Shown here in pieces: positions 33,501 to 44,502 of a DNA stretch of 64,000 bases (its first letter is position 1; the number at the start of each line of letters is the position of its first letter). The translations under genes were made by a program, and so were the position numbers. This stretch comes from Pelagophyceae sp. CCMP2097 (lineage: Eukaryota > Sar > Pelagophyceae): NCBI GenBank assembly GCA_026770575.1, contig MU657180.1, positions 516,229 through 580,228 of the forward strand, written 5' to 3'. The notes beneath the pieces are model-generated. The model saw only the letters and a list, made by a program, of their open reading frames with translations, did no database searches and was not told the DNA's origin.

Positions 33501-36500
33501 GCGACGCGCCCGGCGAGGCGTGGGAGGATGCGGTGGATGTGGTCACGGACGTCTTCGCGCTCTCGCGCGCTTTGTGCCGGGTTGGTGGCCCCGAAGCGGC
33601 AAAGCGCCTCGTCGGCGGCGGCGCCGGCACGTCTTTGGCGGCGTTCCTTCTGGCCTCTGTCGACCGGTCGCAGCGGGCCGCCGGTGTGATGGCGCATTTC
33701 AAGAACATGGCCAACGTCGGCCTCTCGTTGGCTTTAGCCAAAAAGGGAAAGGGCGGCTGGGCGGGGGCCATCGCTGTCGGCAAGCAGCGCAAGGTCGCAA
33801 ACGGGGCCGACGCGCCACCGTCACCGGCGAAGCGCACCGCCGCTCGGCCCGTGGCGCCGGGCGGCGCTGGATACGCCAAACGGCAAGGCGGCGCATTCAA
33901 GTTGAGGGAGGAGCGGCTGCGGCGGTGGTTTGCATCGGGCGGCGTATTCGCCGTCGGAGACGACGCCGACGCCATCGCGCTCGCGGCGACGACGGGCGCG
34001 CGCGCCGCGGCGGCGCCGGGGCAAGTGGCGCTCGCGCTCTGCGGCCTCGCCGTAGCCACGCTCTGCGCTCTCGTGACGGACGCCGGCGCCGCCGTTTTGT
34101 TGCGGAAATGCGGCGCCTTTGAAGCCGTGCTGGCGGCGGCGGACCTCGGCCGCGACGAACAGTCGGAGAACAGTTTGTCGGGCGTCGTCTGTTTCCTCTC
34201 GCGCGTGATCAAAGTCCTCTGCGCGGCACCGCTCGAGGCGTGCGCCGACATCGACGAGACGCTGGCCGCGGCCGTCCACGCGTTTGGGAGGGCCATGGTC
34301 TTCGCGGCGAAGCAAACGTCACCGACTGGCCGCGTCAACGCGTTCTACGCGTCCGGCGGCGCCGCTAACGCCGCCGCGCGCGTCCTCGACGCCGGGCTCG
34401 ACGCGCTGCCGCTGGCGGCGCGCGCCATCGTCGCGCTCGGCTGCGACGTCACCGCAGGCGCCGAAACCGGCGCAGCGGCTGCGGCGCGGCGGACGTGGAT
34501 CGTTGAGACGGGCGTCGCCTTCCTCGCCGCGACGTTCCTCGCTGCGCTGCCCGTCGCCGATGCAGAGGGCCGGGGCGACGACGAAGCGGCGCTGCACGCG
34601 GTTTCGACGCTGTGTCGCGTCTCATGTGAGGTCCAGTCCACGAGGCGGGCGGTCGATGGCGCCGACGGGACGCCGCCCGATTCGGTGCAGCGTGAGCGCC
34701 GGGCGAGCGCGCCGCCCGTGGCGGCGGCGTCGCCGACGCGCCTCGTGCGGCGCGGGAGCGGCGGCGAGCCCGCGCCGCGCACGCCGCTGCAGGCGAACCG
34801 GTCGCTACCCATGCTCTACGCGTCGCTCGAGGCGGCGCTGGACCACGACTGCGCCGACTCGGCGTCGTTTGGCGACGACGCGTCCGACGACAACGACGAA
34901 AACGGCGACAAATGCGTTTTCTTCGCGGCCCTCGTCAACGCCCACGAGCGCTATCGCCCAGCGGCGGCGACGGACGCAAACGCGCGCAGCATCGTCTGCC
35001 TCGCGACGGTGGCTCTCGAGCGCTCGTGCGCCGCCGACGGCGCCTCGACGGCGCCGCTGGGGCCGTCGCCGCTGGGGACGCCGGCTTTGGGGACGCCGGC
35101 CAAGGCCGCGCCTTCGCCGCTGCGGACGCCGGCCAAGGCCGCCGCGCGGGAGCGGCTTCGGGCGGAGGTGCGCGCGCGCGACGCGGCGCGGGCGCGGGAC
35201 TTGGCTGTGGAACTCGCCGTTTCCGCCGGCGCCGTCGCGGCAGTGGCGCGCACGGCTCTGGCGCTGCCGGCGGGCCTCGACCACGCGGCGCCGGCGCTGC
35301 GCTTCTTTTCGCGCGTGCTGGCCGCCGACGCGCCCGCGCAGAAGATCGACGACTTGAAGATAGTGGCGCGCGCCATCGTCGCCGTCGTCTCGCCGCTGGC
35401 GCAAGAGGCGTGCGTGCCCGAGCTCTGCGACGCCGTTTCGGCGCTGGCGGCGCTGAACGCAAAAATGGTCTACGCCACGCGCCGGCGGCACAGCTGCCCG
35501 GTTTCCGCGCCGGAAGAGGCCTGGCGCGACGGCGCGGCGTCGCGCAGGTTTTCTTTCTCTTCAAATGCGTCTTTCAAGTCGCCCGCTCGAGGACTTGGCG
35601 ACGGCGACTTGGCCAGCCAGGACGCGCCCCCGTCGCCGTCGGGGCTCTCGCGCGCGTCGCGGGGCTCGCAGGAGTCGCTGACGTCGGCGACTGCTGATCT
35701 GCAGAGGTTAAGGCGCAAGACGACGGCGGCGTTGTCGATGCGCAAGGCGCACGACGACGCTGTCGCCGAAGTCGCCGCGACGCCGCACGTCCTCCAAGCC
35801 GTCTGCGCCGCCGTGGGCGCCCTGCTCACCGCGGCGCTCCCGGCGCCGACGCGCGCAGTCGCGGGCCCGTTCGTCGAGGCATCAATCGTCAAGGCGCTAC
35901 GAATCCTGCGCGCGCTCTGCTTGACCGCGGCGCACGTCGACGAGCTCCAAGGGAGCCCGGCGGCGACGGTGCCGGCGCCGGTGAAGACGATGCCAGCGGG
36001 AAAGACGACGAAGGTTGTGGGTGCGGCGGCTGCGCCGCCGGCGCCGGAGACGGCGACGTTGCTGTGCGTGGCCGTGGCGAAGAAGTACCCGCAGGCCACG
36101 GCCGCGGCCGTGGCGGTGCTGGTCCGCATCATCGTCGTCCACGAAGCCGACAACGGTGGCGCGTTCCGCCTCTTTGATGCCATATCGGCGCTGGCCGCCG
36201 TCGCGAGCGAGGCGCGTTTGGTGGCGCGGCGCGGCGTGGCCGCGACCAACGAGGCGACGGACGCCGTCGCGCTGCGGGAAATTGCGCGCGCGCTGAAAAA
36301 ACATCCGGCCGCCGTCGAATCAGTGGGCGGGCCGTGCGTATCGCTGCTCAATCTGACATCCGACGACCGCGCGGCGGAGCACGTTGCAATCGCCGCGAGA
36401 GTCGTCCTTTCCGGCCGCGACGCTGACACCCTGCAAGCGCTCACCCTCGTGCGCCGGCTCTTCGCCGCGGGGAGGCTTACACCCGCAAGAGGCGCGTCGC

Positions 36501-38917
36501 AGGGCGTCCTCCAAGCCGCCGTAAGCCGCATCCACGCCGCCACGCGCGGCGTCGGAAAGTGCGGAAAGTGCGTCGGAAAGTGCGCCGACGCCGCGGAGCC
36601 GCCGACACTGCCGCGCGAGGCAGAATTCGATGCGCAGCTGCTCGTGGCGTGCGCGGGCGTCGTCGACCTCTTTGCCGTCCAGGCCACGGCTTCGGACCTC
36701 GCGGCCGCCGGCGGCGTCGCGGCGCAAATCTTCGCGCTCGAGGCCCTCCGCGAGATCGGCAATCGCCGCGCCGCGAACGCGCCGGCGGCAGACGTCCGCG
36801 AGGCCGTCCGCGTCTCGGCCGCGCGCAACCTCTCAGTTCTGCTGCGTTTTCTGAACAAATGCGTGGACGCCGGCTTCAGCTTTTCGACGCTCCGCGACGC
36901 CGGCGCGGTAGACGCGGTCGTGGCGTGCCTCGGGGCGGCGGTGCGCGAGGCGCGCGCCGTCTCCGCGCGGCGCAAGGCCGGGGTTGCGTTCGGCGCTGAA
37001 CTCTTCCGAGCCCACGCCGCGAGGAAAGCCCTCGGGGCGGCGCATCGACCTTTTTCGAAACGGCCGGCGAGGCCCGCGACGCTCGCGCGCTGGGCCAGGG
37101 TCCAAAACCGAATATCCGTCTTCGCCGCCGACCACGGGCCCGCCCTCGCCGCGAAAGCCGCGATGATGCTCAAGAGGCTGGCCCACGACCCGGGCGCAAG
37201 GGAGCACGCTTTGATCGCGGCGCCCGGCGCAATCGAGGCGCTTTTACTCGTCATCGACCATTACGCCTCGGACCCGCGCGCATGCGACGCGCTCACGGCG
37301 AGCCTGGACGCGCTTTCCGCCGCGATGGAGGCGACGCGGGGCGACGAAGGGGGCGTCTCCGGCGTGGTCGCCGCAGCCTCCAAGGTTTTGAAGCGCGCCA
37401 CTGCGAAGAAGAACGACGCGGCGGGCCTGCAGAGGGCCTCCGCGCGCGCCGTCGTCTGCGCCGTCCGCGCGGCGCTGCGCCACGGAGGCGCCGGCGACGC
37501 GTACCGGCACGTCTGCGCCGCCGCGGGCGAACCGACGCGGCCGGCGCAAATCCGATGGATGCCGTCGGCAAAGTGGGACTCGGACGTCGGCGTGGGCGAG
37601 CGCGCGCATACGGTTTCAGACGCTCTGCTCGCCGCGGGGCTCGCAGACGCGCTGCCTGCATCGGCGTTGGCGGGCGACGCGGACGACGCGGCGGACGGTT
37701 TGGCGGCGGCGCGGGCCGCGGGCGAGGCGAGGGTGGCGCTGTGGCAGATGGTTTCGGCGCTGGCTCGGGAGAGCGAGGCGTTTGCGTGGTGTCTGGCCGG
37801 AAAGGACCCGGGGCTCCGCGGAATCGTGGCCGCGCTGGAAGCCTCCGGGGTCGACGCAGCCTGCGTCGCCGCCGTTGCGGCAACGCTCACCGCCATGCTC
37901 CGCACGGGCGCCTTTGACGACTCACTCGAGGCCGACCTCACCGCGCTCGCGGCGCAGAGGAGCGGCGGCGTCCTGGACTTTCCGGCGTTTGCGGCCGTTT
38001 TGCGCGCAGTCATCGGTGCGTCTGCGTCGCTGGTCGAGGTGCCGACGGCGTGCCTCGCCGCTGTGACGGAACTCAGCGTGTGCGCGCTGCGCTACGCACC
38101 ACACGAGGCGAGCCAGATCTTAGACCTCTTGTGCGCCCAAGACGACGACGGCGAATTCGCCCTCGCAAAAGCGCTCGACGTGGACGCGCGGAACTTGAGC
38201 GATGAAAAATCGGTGGCAGTCTTCCGCACGTGCGACGCGGTGCTCGAACTCGCGCCCGCGGCCGCGCGGCGCACGCTGCGCGCGGGGCTCCTCCGAGACG
38301 CGCTCCGCGGCGCGGACGCCGTGCACCGCGGATGCATCTCCGACGTCGCGGGCAAAGAGACGCAAGCCCTCGCGGCCAGCCTCGTCGAGGAAGCCGACGC
38401 TGACGCCGACGCCGACGCCGCGGCCGCGGCCGCAGCCGCGGCCATGGCCGCCGAAGAGGCCGCTGCCGCGGCCGCCGCCGAGGCCGCCGCCGCCGAGCAG
38501 GCGGCTCGGGAAGACGACTATTCCGAAGGCTTTGCATCCGAACCCGCGACGCCGATGCGCGCGCCGCTCGACGAGGCTGCATGGGACCACGCGGCGGCCT
38601 CGGGCGCGGCCCCGCAAAGCCTCGTCGCAGACGCACGCGACGAAGACGGTGACCGGGCCGCGGCCCCGGCGGCGGCCCCGTCGCCCGCCCGCGCCGACGA
38701 GGTCACGCCGCCGCCGGAAGCCCGGGCGCCCTCTGGCGACGGGCCTCCACGCTCGCCGCACGACCGACTGCCGCAGATCGACGGTGCAGGACCCGCCGAA
38801 TCGCGCGGCGACGAAACCGCCGCGGCCGCGCCCCGGGGAAATCCGCCGACTCGGGAAGCGAACGGCCTGAACGACGGCGAAGACGAGTACTCCGACGACG
38901 ACGACTTTGGGGCCTAA
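24543..38917 (+). CDS. giant armadillo/HEAT-type helical repeat protein, about 4,680 aa
   Basis: Supported exons are a segment ending at 25012 that begins at an acceptor near 24868, then 25099-25566 and 25635-38917. The ATG at 24543 probably opens exon 1, but its donor is unclear. The last exon is 13,283 nt with no stop. The protein is almost entirely Ala/Leu/Val-rich helical hairpins, such as LVALGASKRALADAGTIHPAL, AAVEVVQHLAAVRHTAARGAM-type units and ALRAHILEVPPAFLVLRAM, the texture of ARM/HEAT superhelices. No catalytic motif is seen. Disordered linkers include a tripled KGPSLLKSRSE and acidic DYEDDYED. The tail is Ala-rich, then ends DEYSDDDDFGA. Such scaffolds bind partners along a solenoid. 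No particular partner is indicated; a cytoskeletal or axonemal scaffold is only a guess. Confidence 0.8.
30539..30640 (+). repeat. 33-bp in-frame triple repeat (KGPSLLKSRSE)
   Basis: Three exact or near-exact 33-bp units (core GGGCCGTCGTTGCTCAAGTC) lie in the giant helical-repeat gene. They encode three copies of the basic undecapeptide in a predicted disordered linker, and resemble repeated phosphorylation or docking motifs. Confidence 0.9.
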
Positions 38918-39133
38918 TGTGATATCCTTTTTCTGTACATGTGTCCTCGTCCGTGCCGCCGGCGGGAAGGCAGCCGAAAGCGCGTTCCCCAAGTGTCAGT
39001 GTCAAACCATTAAGTTGGTAACCAAAAAAGTGCAAGGACTTGACCCAAGTGCAAGGTCCCAGACCTCGTAGCTAGTAGGGGTAGGCTTACGCGACGCGTG
39101 GTCGAGCAGGGCGTGGACGTGGCCCAGGGGAGC

Positions 39134-39908
39134 ATGGCGGCGGACCCGTTTTACGCCGTTCGCACTGGAAACGTCGAGCTCGTACGGCGGCTCGTCGCCG
39201 CGGGCGCCGTGACGGTAGAGACGACGCGATGGTGGGTGCCACTCGACTGGGAACATTCCCTATACAGACAGACGCTGGCCCGGGCCTTGGACTCGTCTGG
39301 CTGGGACAGGGCGGCCCTTCTTCCTTTATTATGCACTCCAATGAGCCTCTGCATAGGTCTGGTGTGACGCTACTGCACCGCGCGGCCGGCGAGGGCCGCA
39401 CAGAAGTGGCCGAATACCTGCACCGAGCAGCGTCCCGCACGCGCCGCGGGTGTGGCGCCGCGGCGCGTCTGGCCTCGTGCGCCACCCCGGGGGACGGTCC
39501 CCGCGGCGTAGTGACCGCCGCCGCAGGCTCGACGTCGGGGCGGCCATCGACGCGGAAACCTTTTTCAGCCGCGAGACGCCACTCCACCTCGCCTGCGCCA
39601 ACGGCCACGAGGAAACGGCGGCGATGCTGCGGACGCGAGGCAAGGAGGCCCGCCCAAACGCGAAACGGCTCCCTCTAGGCGTGCCGCCTTTGCAGCGTTG
39701 CCGACTTTGGCGGCCTTTAGGCGCGCAGTGGACCGTCAAGGACCGCGCGGGCCGGACGCCCGTGCAGAGGTGCTTCGCATCGGGCCTCGCCGGCGTCGCG
39801 CACCGCTTGGACCTCCACCACTTCCGCTGCGAGAACCAAGAACGAGTCGCCAACGAGGCCGCGAACCGCATCGCAAGAGAACGCGACGCCCACCCGGCGC
39901 CCGCGTGA
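39134..39908 (+). CDS. small ankyrin-repeat protein, 157 aa
   Basis: Four exons (39134-39231, 39357-39431, 39527-39639, 39721-39908) give 474 nt. Spliced ankyrin units read AVRTGNVELVRRLVAAGA, then SGVTLLHRAAGEGRTEVAEYL, then RETPLHLACANGHEETAAML, then KDRAGRTPVQRCFASG. Canonical TPLH and GH positions are present, so about four repeats make up the whole protein. It is a generic protein-interaction module with no other domain. The third intron uses a GC donor (G-GCAAGG), which alone restores MLRTRGAQWTVKDRAGRTP. The start is an ATG 10 codons before the first helix. The gene's stop lies 36 bp from the stop of the convergent Rab gene. Confidence 0.85.
39640..39720 (+). other. GC-AG intron in ankyrin gene
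   Basis: Donor CGAG-GCAAGG matches the U2-type GC-AG consensus (AG-GCAAGT), and the acceptor is CCTTTAG. Using it restores ankyrin continuity. The GT option at 39680 gives a worse protein. Confidence 0.75.
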
Positions 39909-39944
39909 ACGCCCCATTGTACGATTGTTATGTCCCCGTGGCGG

Positions 39945-40646
39945 TCAGCAGCAGGGCTTCTTGGGCGCGGCGTTTGGCGGCTCGTCGACGATGACGATGG
40001 CCGACCTTCCCCGCTGGACGCCGAGGCGCGGCTGGTTGCTCCGCGCGTCGCGCCGTCGCTGGGCGACGCGGCGCGCGAGGTCTGCGAACGCGGCGTCGAC
40101 GCCCTTGTTTTGTTTCGCAGACGTGTAGACGTGCGTCGCTTTCGCCTGCTCGGCGTAGGCCAGCGCCTCGGCCTCTGGCACGGCGCGCTGCTTGTCCAGG
40201 TCGGCCTTGTTGCCCGCGATGGTGATGCAAATGTCAGCCCCGACGATCTGCCGCAGCTCGCGCACCCAAGTCGTCACTTTTGTAAACGACTCGTAGTCCG
40301 TAATGTCATAGACCAACAGCGCCCCGTCCGCGTCGCGGTAGTAGATGGGGCCCAGCGCGTGGAAGCCTACTCGATTCGGTCAAGGACGCCGGCCGCGCGA
40401 GCCTCCTACCTCTCTGGTCCTCGCGGTCTGTCGGTCTTCAAACTCACGCTCCTGGCCGGCGGTGTCCCAGATGTTGAGCTGGACGGTTTCGTCGCCGAGG
40501 GTGAGCGTCTTGTCGAGGAAGGAAGCTTGGAGTGTGGAGCCCTGCTTGTCATCGTACGCACCATTTACATAGCGCAGCAGCAGCGAAGTCTTCCCGACGC
40601 GGCCCTCGCCCAGCAGCACCACCTTGATGCGCACGGCCGGCGCCAT
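39945..40646 (-). CDS. Rab21/Rab5-group small GTPase
   Basis: Two exons (40646-40448, 40366-39945) give 206 aa. G1: GEGRVGKTS (residues 13-21). The switch I region reads DDKQGSTLQASFLDK, typical of Rab21. G3: WDTAGQE, then RFHALGPIYYRDADGALLVYDI directly across the intron. G4: GNKADL. G5: TSAK. It ends KKPCC, a double-Cys geranylgeranylation signal. Rab21-type GTPases act in early endosome traffic and integrin or cargo recycling in other eukaryotes. All nucleotide-binding residues, including the switch II Gln, are intact. The 81-nt intron begins GTGAGT and ends GAGTAG. It is divergent (166 bp) from the TcdA/TatD gene. Confidence 0.95.
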
Positions 40647-40812
40647 TCGCCCCGCGGGACGACGGCGGCCGCGGCGGACGGAAGGCGGGCCGTGATTCCT
40701 ACCGCGTGGAGATAGAGGTTTCTCGCAACGGCATCAATTTCGGCTTCGGCGAAAGGATCTCGAAGGCTGTGCCGCAGAGCGCGCTGCGTGCGGTCTGGCT
40801 GCCGCGGTCGGC

Positions 40813-42774
40813 ATGCGCCCCCTGTCGAGGTGCTGCTTTTGGAGCCAGGTGCTGCGCTTCTCGTTTGCGCTCTCCGCCCGGTCCGCGGTTCGGGGGCGCT
40901 TTGGCCGCGCAACCCCGCGGTTCGCCGCGGCGGCCGAGGCGGACGCGGACGAGGCGCTGGATTCGGCGCGCTTCGACGGCTGCACGCGGCTGTACGGCGC
41001 GTCCAGCCGAGGCGCGCTGCAAGGTTCAAGCGTCGCCGTCGTCGGCCTCGGGGGTGTCGGGTCATGGGCAGTCGAGGCCTTGGCTCGCACGGGCGTCGGC
41101 AGACTCGTCCTCGTCGACCTCGACGAGGTCTGCGTCTCCAACTCCAACAGGCAGATCGGCGCTTTGGCCTCGACGGTGGGCCGCACCAAGGCGGCCGTCC
41201 TCGCGCAAAGAGCGTCCGACATCAACCCGGCGCTCGTCGTGGACGTTATCCTCGACTTTGCCGACGCAGATAACTGCGCGAAACTCCTCGGCCTGGGCAC
41301 GTTGCTGCAGCCGACTGTGGTCGTAGACGCTGTGGACAGCGTCGAAGACAAGGTCGCCATTTTGCGCGCGTGCCAGCTTTACGGCGTGCCACTCGTCGTC
41401 GTCGGCGCCGCGGGCGGCCGCCGCAACGCGGCCAAGGTGCGCGGCTTGCGCGGCGTCCAAGACGCCTACTCTGGCCGGAAGAAGGCTGGGGCCAAGGCGT
41501 TTCCGATCAGCCAGGGCGGCGATCGAATGCTGAAGCAAGTCCGCAAGCTCATCCGCTCGACGCAAAACGAGGCGCACGCCGTGCACGAGGGCTTCGACAT
41601 GGCCATCATCTACTCGGACGAGGCGCCTCAGCAGGCGCCCTTGGGCGCTTTGAAGAAGGGCGGGTGCGATCAAGGCCTTGGGACGTGCGTTATGGTCACG
41701 GGCGCCTTTGGCCTAGTCGCCGCGCAAGAGGCCGTAGACTTCGTCCTCCAACTCGTAGACTTCGAGGCCGAAGAGGCCGACGACGAGTCGGACGAGGCCG
41801 ACGAGGCCGACGACGGCGGTTTCGACGAGGCTGATTGCCCATGCGCCGACTTTTCCTCGGGGCCCTGGGCGGCCGCGGGGGCGCCCGCGAAACGCCCAGC
41901 CGGCCGTGGCGGGCACACGGGCCTCTTCGGCGGCCCGAGGGCGCGGCGACGGGCGACGCGCCTCTTTTCGACTGCGACTCGACAAGGGCCGAGGCATACC
42001 CTGGTCGACACGCACTCGCACGTCCCCCCGTTTCGCGCGGGATCCGCGGGATCGGTCCTCGTCTCGTGTCACGCGGCGCACTGGGACGGCCTCGCCTCGC
42101 GGGCGCTCGAAGGCGGTAACGTGGCGCTAGGGGTGCACCCGTGGTGGGCCGGTTCCGTGGAGGACGGCTGGGAGGCCTCCCTCCGCGAAAAACTCGAGGC
42201 GGCGCCCGGCGCGCTCGTCGGCGAGTGCGGCCTTGACGGCCTGCGCGGCGGCGGCCGGGGCGCGGTCGACGCGGCGCAGGACGTGGTCTTTGACGGGGCG
42301 CGGCAGGAAGCAATCTTCTCTGCGCACGTCGAAATCGCTACGTCGCTCAAACGACCGATGACGCTGCACTGCGTCCGCGCCTACGGCCGCATCCGTGAAT
42401 GCCTCGCGGGCCGAAGTACTTTGCCGCCGGCGGTGGCGCTGCACGCGTACGGAGGATCGTTCGAGTACGCGCGCGACTTTTCAACCATGTTGGCCAAAAA
42501 CGGCTGCGCCACTTACTTTGGCGTTTCGGCGCCCCGCGGCAACGCAGAGGTGCCGGCCAAGGCGGCGACGAAGCGCGCAGCACTCATCGCACAGCTCGGC
42601 GACGACAGCATCCTTTTAGAGTCGGATTCGCACGACTCCCAAGCCGTCGACGATCTGCTGGACCGCGCCGCGCGGACCGTCGCAGAAGCAAAGGGCTGGA
42701 CCGCCGCCGAGACAGCACGGCGGTGCAACGCCAACGCAATCGCCTTTGTCGGTTCAGGCGCGCTCAGGCGGTGA
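40813..42774 (+). CDS. fusion of TcdA-like tRNA t6A dehydratase and TatD-family nuclease
   Basis: Single exon, 653 aa from an ATG. Residues 1-40 are Arg/Ser/Ala-rich without acids, like an organelle-targeting peptide. Residues about 60-310 match TcdA (CsdL), an E1/ThiF-fold enzyme that cyclises threonylcarbamoyl-adenosine in tRNA: VGLGGVGSWAVEALARTGVG, NSNRQIGAL, VVDAVDSVEDK. After an acidic Asp/Glu linker, residues about 397-653 match the TatD metal-dependent DNase fold: LVDTHSHV, LGVHPWW, GECGLD, TLHCVRAYG, LHAYGGS, ESDSHD. All metal-ligand motifs look intact. The two enzymes share one uninterrupted frame with no stop or splice signal between them, so I read a true fusion. A very recent read-through artefact is the alternative. 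Confidence 0.88.
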   Translation: MRPLSRCCFWSQVLRFSFALSARSAVRGRFGRATPRFAAAAEADADEALDSARFDGCTRLYGASSRGALQGSSVAVVGLGGVGSWAVEALARTGVGRLVLVDLDEVCVSNSNRQIGALASTVGRTKAAVLAQRASDINPALVVDVILDFADADNCAKLLGLGTLLQPTVVVDAVDSVEDKVAILRACQLYGVPLVVVGAAGGRRNAAKVRGLRGVQDAYSGRKKAGAKAFPISQGGDRMLKQVRKLIRSTQNEAHAVHEGFDMAIIYSDEAPQQAPLGALKKGGCDQGLGTCVMVTGAFGLVAAQEAVDFVLQLVDFEAEEADDESDEADEADDGGFDEADCPCADFSSGPWAAAGAPAKRPAGRGGHTGLFGGPRARRRATRLFSTATRQGPRHTLVDTHSHVPPFRAGSAGSVLVSCHAAHWDGLASRALEGGNVALGVHPWWAGSVEDGWEASLREKLEAAPGALVGECGLDGLRGGGRGAVDAAQDVVFDGARQEAIFSAHVEIATSLKRPMTLHCVRAYGRIRECLAGRSTLPPAVALHAYGGSFEYARDFSTMLAKNGCATYFGVSAPRGNAEVPAKAATKRAALIAQLGDDSILLESDSHDSQAVDDLLDRAARTVAEAKGWTAAETARRCNANAIAFVGSGALRR

Positions 42775-43147
42775 ACGCGCCGCTGCAAAATCACATCGCC
42801 CTCGCCTTGTTATGTAAGACACTTTGTTGTGTTAGACACCTCCGTCGAAGAAGCGGGGCGTCGCCCAGCGCACGGGCCCGTAGAGAAGGCACTCCCGATG
42901 CACATCGCCGTTGAAAAGGTTCCGAGTTCTGGTTCCGATCTGTTTTTCCAGTTTGAGGATCCGAGGATATACGTTCCCGGACGTTCCCGGAGCGCTCGCG
43001 GGCAAGGTAAAGGCAAAGAGCAAGAGCAAGAAGAGAGCAGGTCAGAGCAAGCGCGGGCCGGCGCCGGAACCACATTTTCTGGTGGTCGTGTTGGCCTAGG
43101 CTGCGTCAGCGTCGCGCGCGTCGATCGGCGCCAGCATCGGTCGGAGC
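42775..43147. other. intergenic, TcdA/TatD end to C2 start
   Basis: This 373-bp spacer contains a low-complexity AAGAGCAAGAGCAAG run near 43014-43030 and, on the minus strand, the weak candidate described next. Otherwise nothing is seen. Confidence 0.4.
42832..43075 (-). pseudogene. possible frameshifted small membrane protein
   Basis: On the minus strand, an ATG at 43075 opens a basic plus hydrophobic start (MWFRRRPALALTCSLLALAL), like a signal anchor. About 35 codons on, a different frame reads ILKLEKQIGTRTRNLF and continues to a stop at 42832. The frame change coincides with a 10-bp tandem duplication (CGTTCCCGGA twice, 42972-42992). It could be a broken gene, a sequencing slip, or chance in low-complexity DNA. 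No homologue is recognised. Confidence 0.2.
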
Positions 43148-44467
43148 ATGTCGGGTTTCGCCATTGGGGCGTCTGAGGGGGACGCCGACGACACGGACGA
43201 GGCGCCGGCGCGGTTCACGCTGCGCGTATACGTCCACGGCGCGCGCGGCCTCGCCGCAACCGGCAAGGTTTTGCCGTGCAACGCCTACGCCGAAGTGTCG
43301 CGCGTCGGCCGGCGTCCGCAAGGATCAGCCTCGGAGAGAGCCCGTGTGCAGAGGCTTCGTCTTAGCGCCGCCGCGCGGGGGCCGTCGCAGTGCCGCGCCT
43401 GTGCGTCGGCCGCCTTTGCGACGCCTCGCTGCAGGTACGGCCGGCAGTACGTGGGCCGCACCAGATCCAGCGGCGGCACTCAGCCGCGTTGGGCTGCGTC
43501 GCTGGCGGTGACGCTCGCGGCGCCGCCGGCCGCATCGCCGCGGCGCGCCGTTTCCGTAGACGTCTACGACCACGTGCCTGGGATGAACAGACATTGCGAC
43601 ACGTTCCTCGGCCGCGCGAACATCGAAGCCGCCTCGCTCGACGCGCCACTCGGCACCGCCCCACGCCGCTGGCACGCTCTCGTTGGCGGGCCGCCGTCGA
43701 AGGGCAGGGGGAAGTCCGGCGAGGTGGACTGCGAGGTGCGCTTCGAAGGGTGCGGCGAAAGCTGCGCAGAGGCCGAGCAAGCGCCGCCGGGCGTGCTCCT
43801 GCGCGTCAACCTCACAATCGTCCGCGCGCGCGGCCTCGTCTGCAAGGACTACTGCGGGTGAGCGGCGTCGCGTCTGCGTTTGGTGCGGACGCGGCCGTAG
43901 GACGTCTGACCCGTACGTCATCGTGACGGGCGCCAAGGGGTTCTTCGCCTACGGCAAGACGAAGACGCTGTTTATGACGCTCAAACCGGAATGGCACGAG
44001 ACCTTTGCGATCCGGCCCCGCGAGGACTCCATGGTCAGCCAATCGCCCGGCTCGAGAGCTTTTGACGCCGTACAGCGTCGGTATTAGGGCACTGTCGCAA
44101 TGCCCAGCGATATCTTCCTGCGCATCATGGACTACGACGCGCTGACGCGCGACGACGCCATGGGCGGCCTCGAGTGCGCACACCGTGCAATAATGCAAAG
44201 GCCGCGCCAGAGTCGAGAGAGCGCCCCCTTTGTTCGTCGACGGTACGCGGCAGGCTCGACGTCGACTACGAGTTCCGCCATTCTACATCGCTCCAGTCGC
44301 GGCGGTGGCACCACGTCTGCTCGAATTCGGACTGCCTCGACGCCGCGGGCGAGGTCCTCGTCGACTTGCGCTTTGTCGTCGAGCCGACGCCCAAGACCGC
44401 GGCGAGCGAGATCCAAAAGAAGATCCGATCCAAGCTCCTCGCCGCCAAGCTCCTCGCGGCCAAGTGA
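43148..44467 (+). CDS. double C2-domain protein, 380 aa
   Basis: Exons 43148-43857, 43901-44033, 44088-44173 and 44254-44467 sum to 1143 nt. C2A, about residues 20-165: FTLRVYVHGARGLAATGK, then DVYDHVPGMNRHCDTFLG. C2B, about 215-345: VNLTIVRARGLVCKDYCG spliced to TSDPYVIVTG, then IMDYDALTRDDAMGG spliced to LDVDYEF. C2B keeps the Asp residues that bind calcium (KDY...SDPY, MDYDALTRDD). C2A retains fewer. It is probably a calcium-dependent membrane-binding protein in the cytosol. No transmembrane segment is present. Residues about 58-95 fit the C2 fold poorly and might be an unrecognised in-frame intron. The tail has tandem KLLAAK. The stop lies 35 bp from the PIH1 gene stop (convergent). Confidence 0.85.
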
Positions 44468-44502
44468 CCCCCTACTGCACGCCCGGGTATTTTTAAGGAG
44501 CC

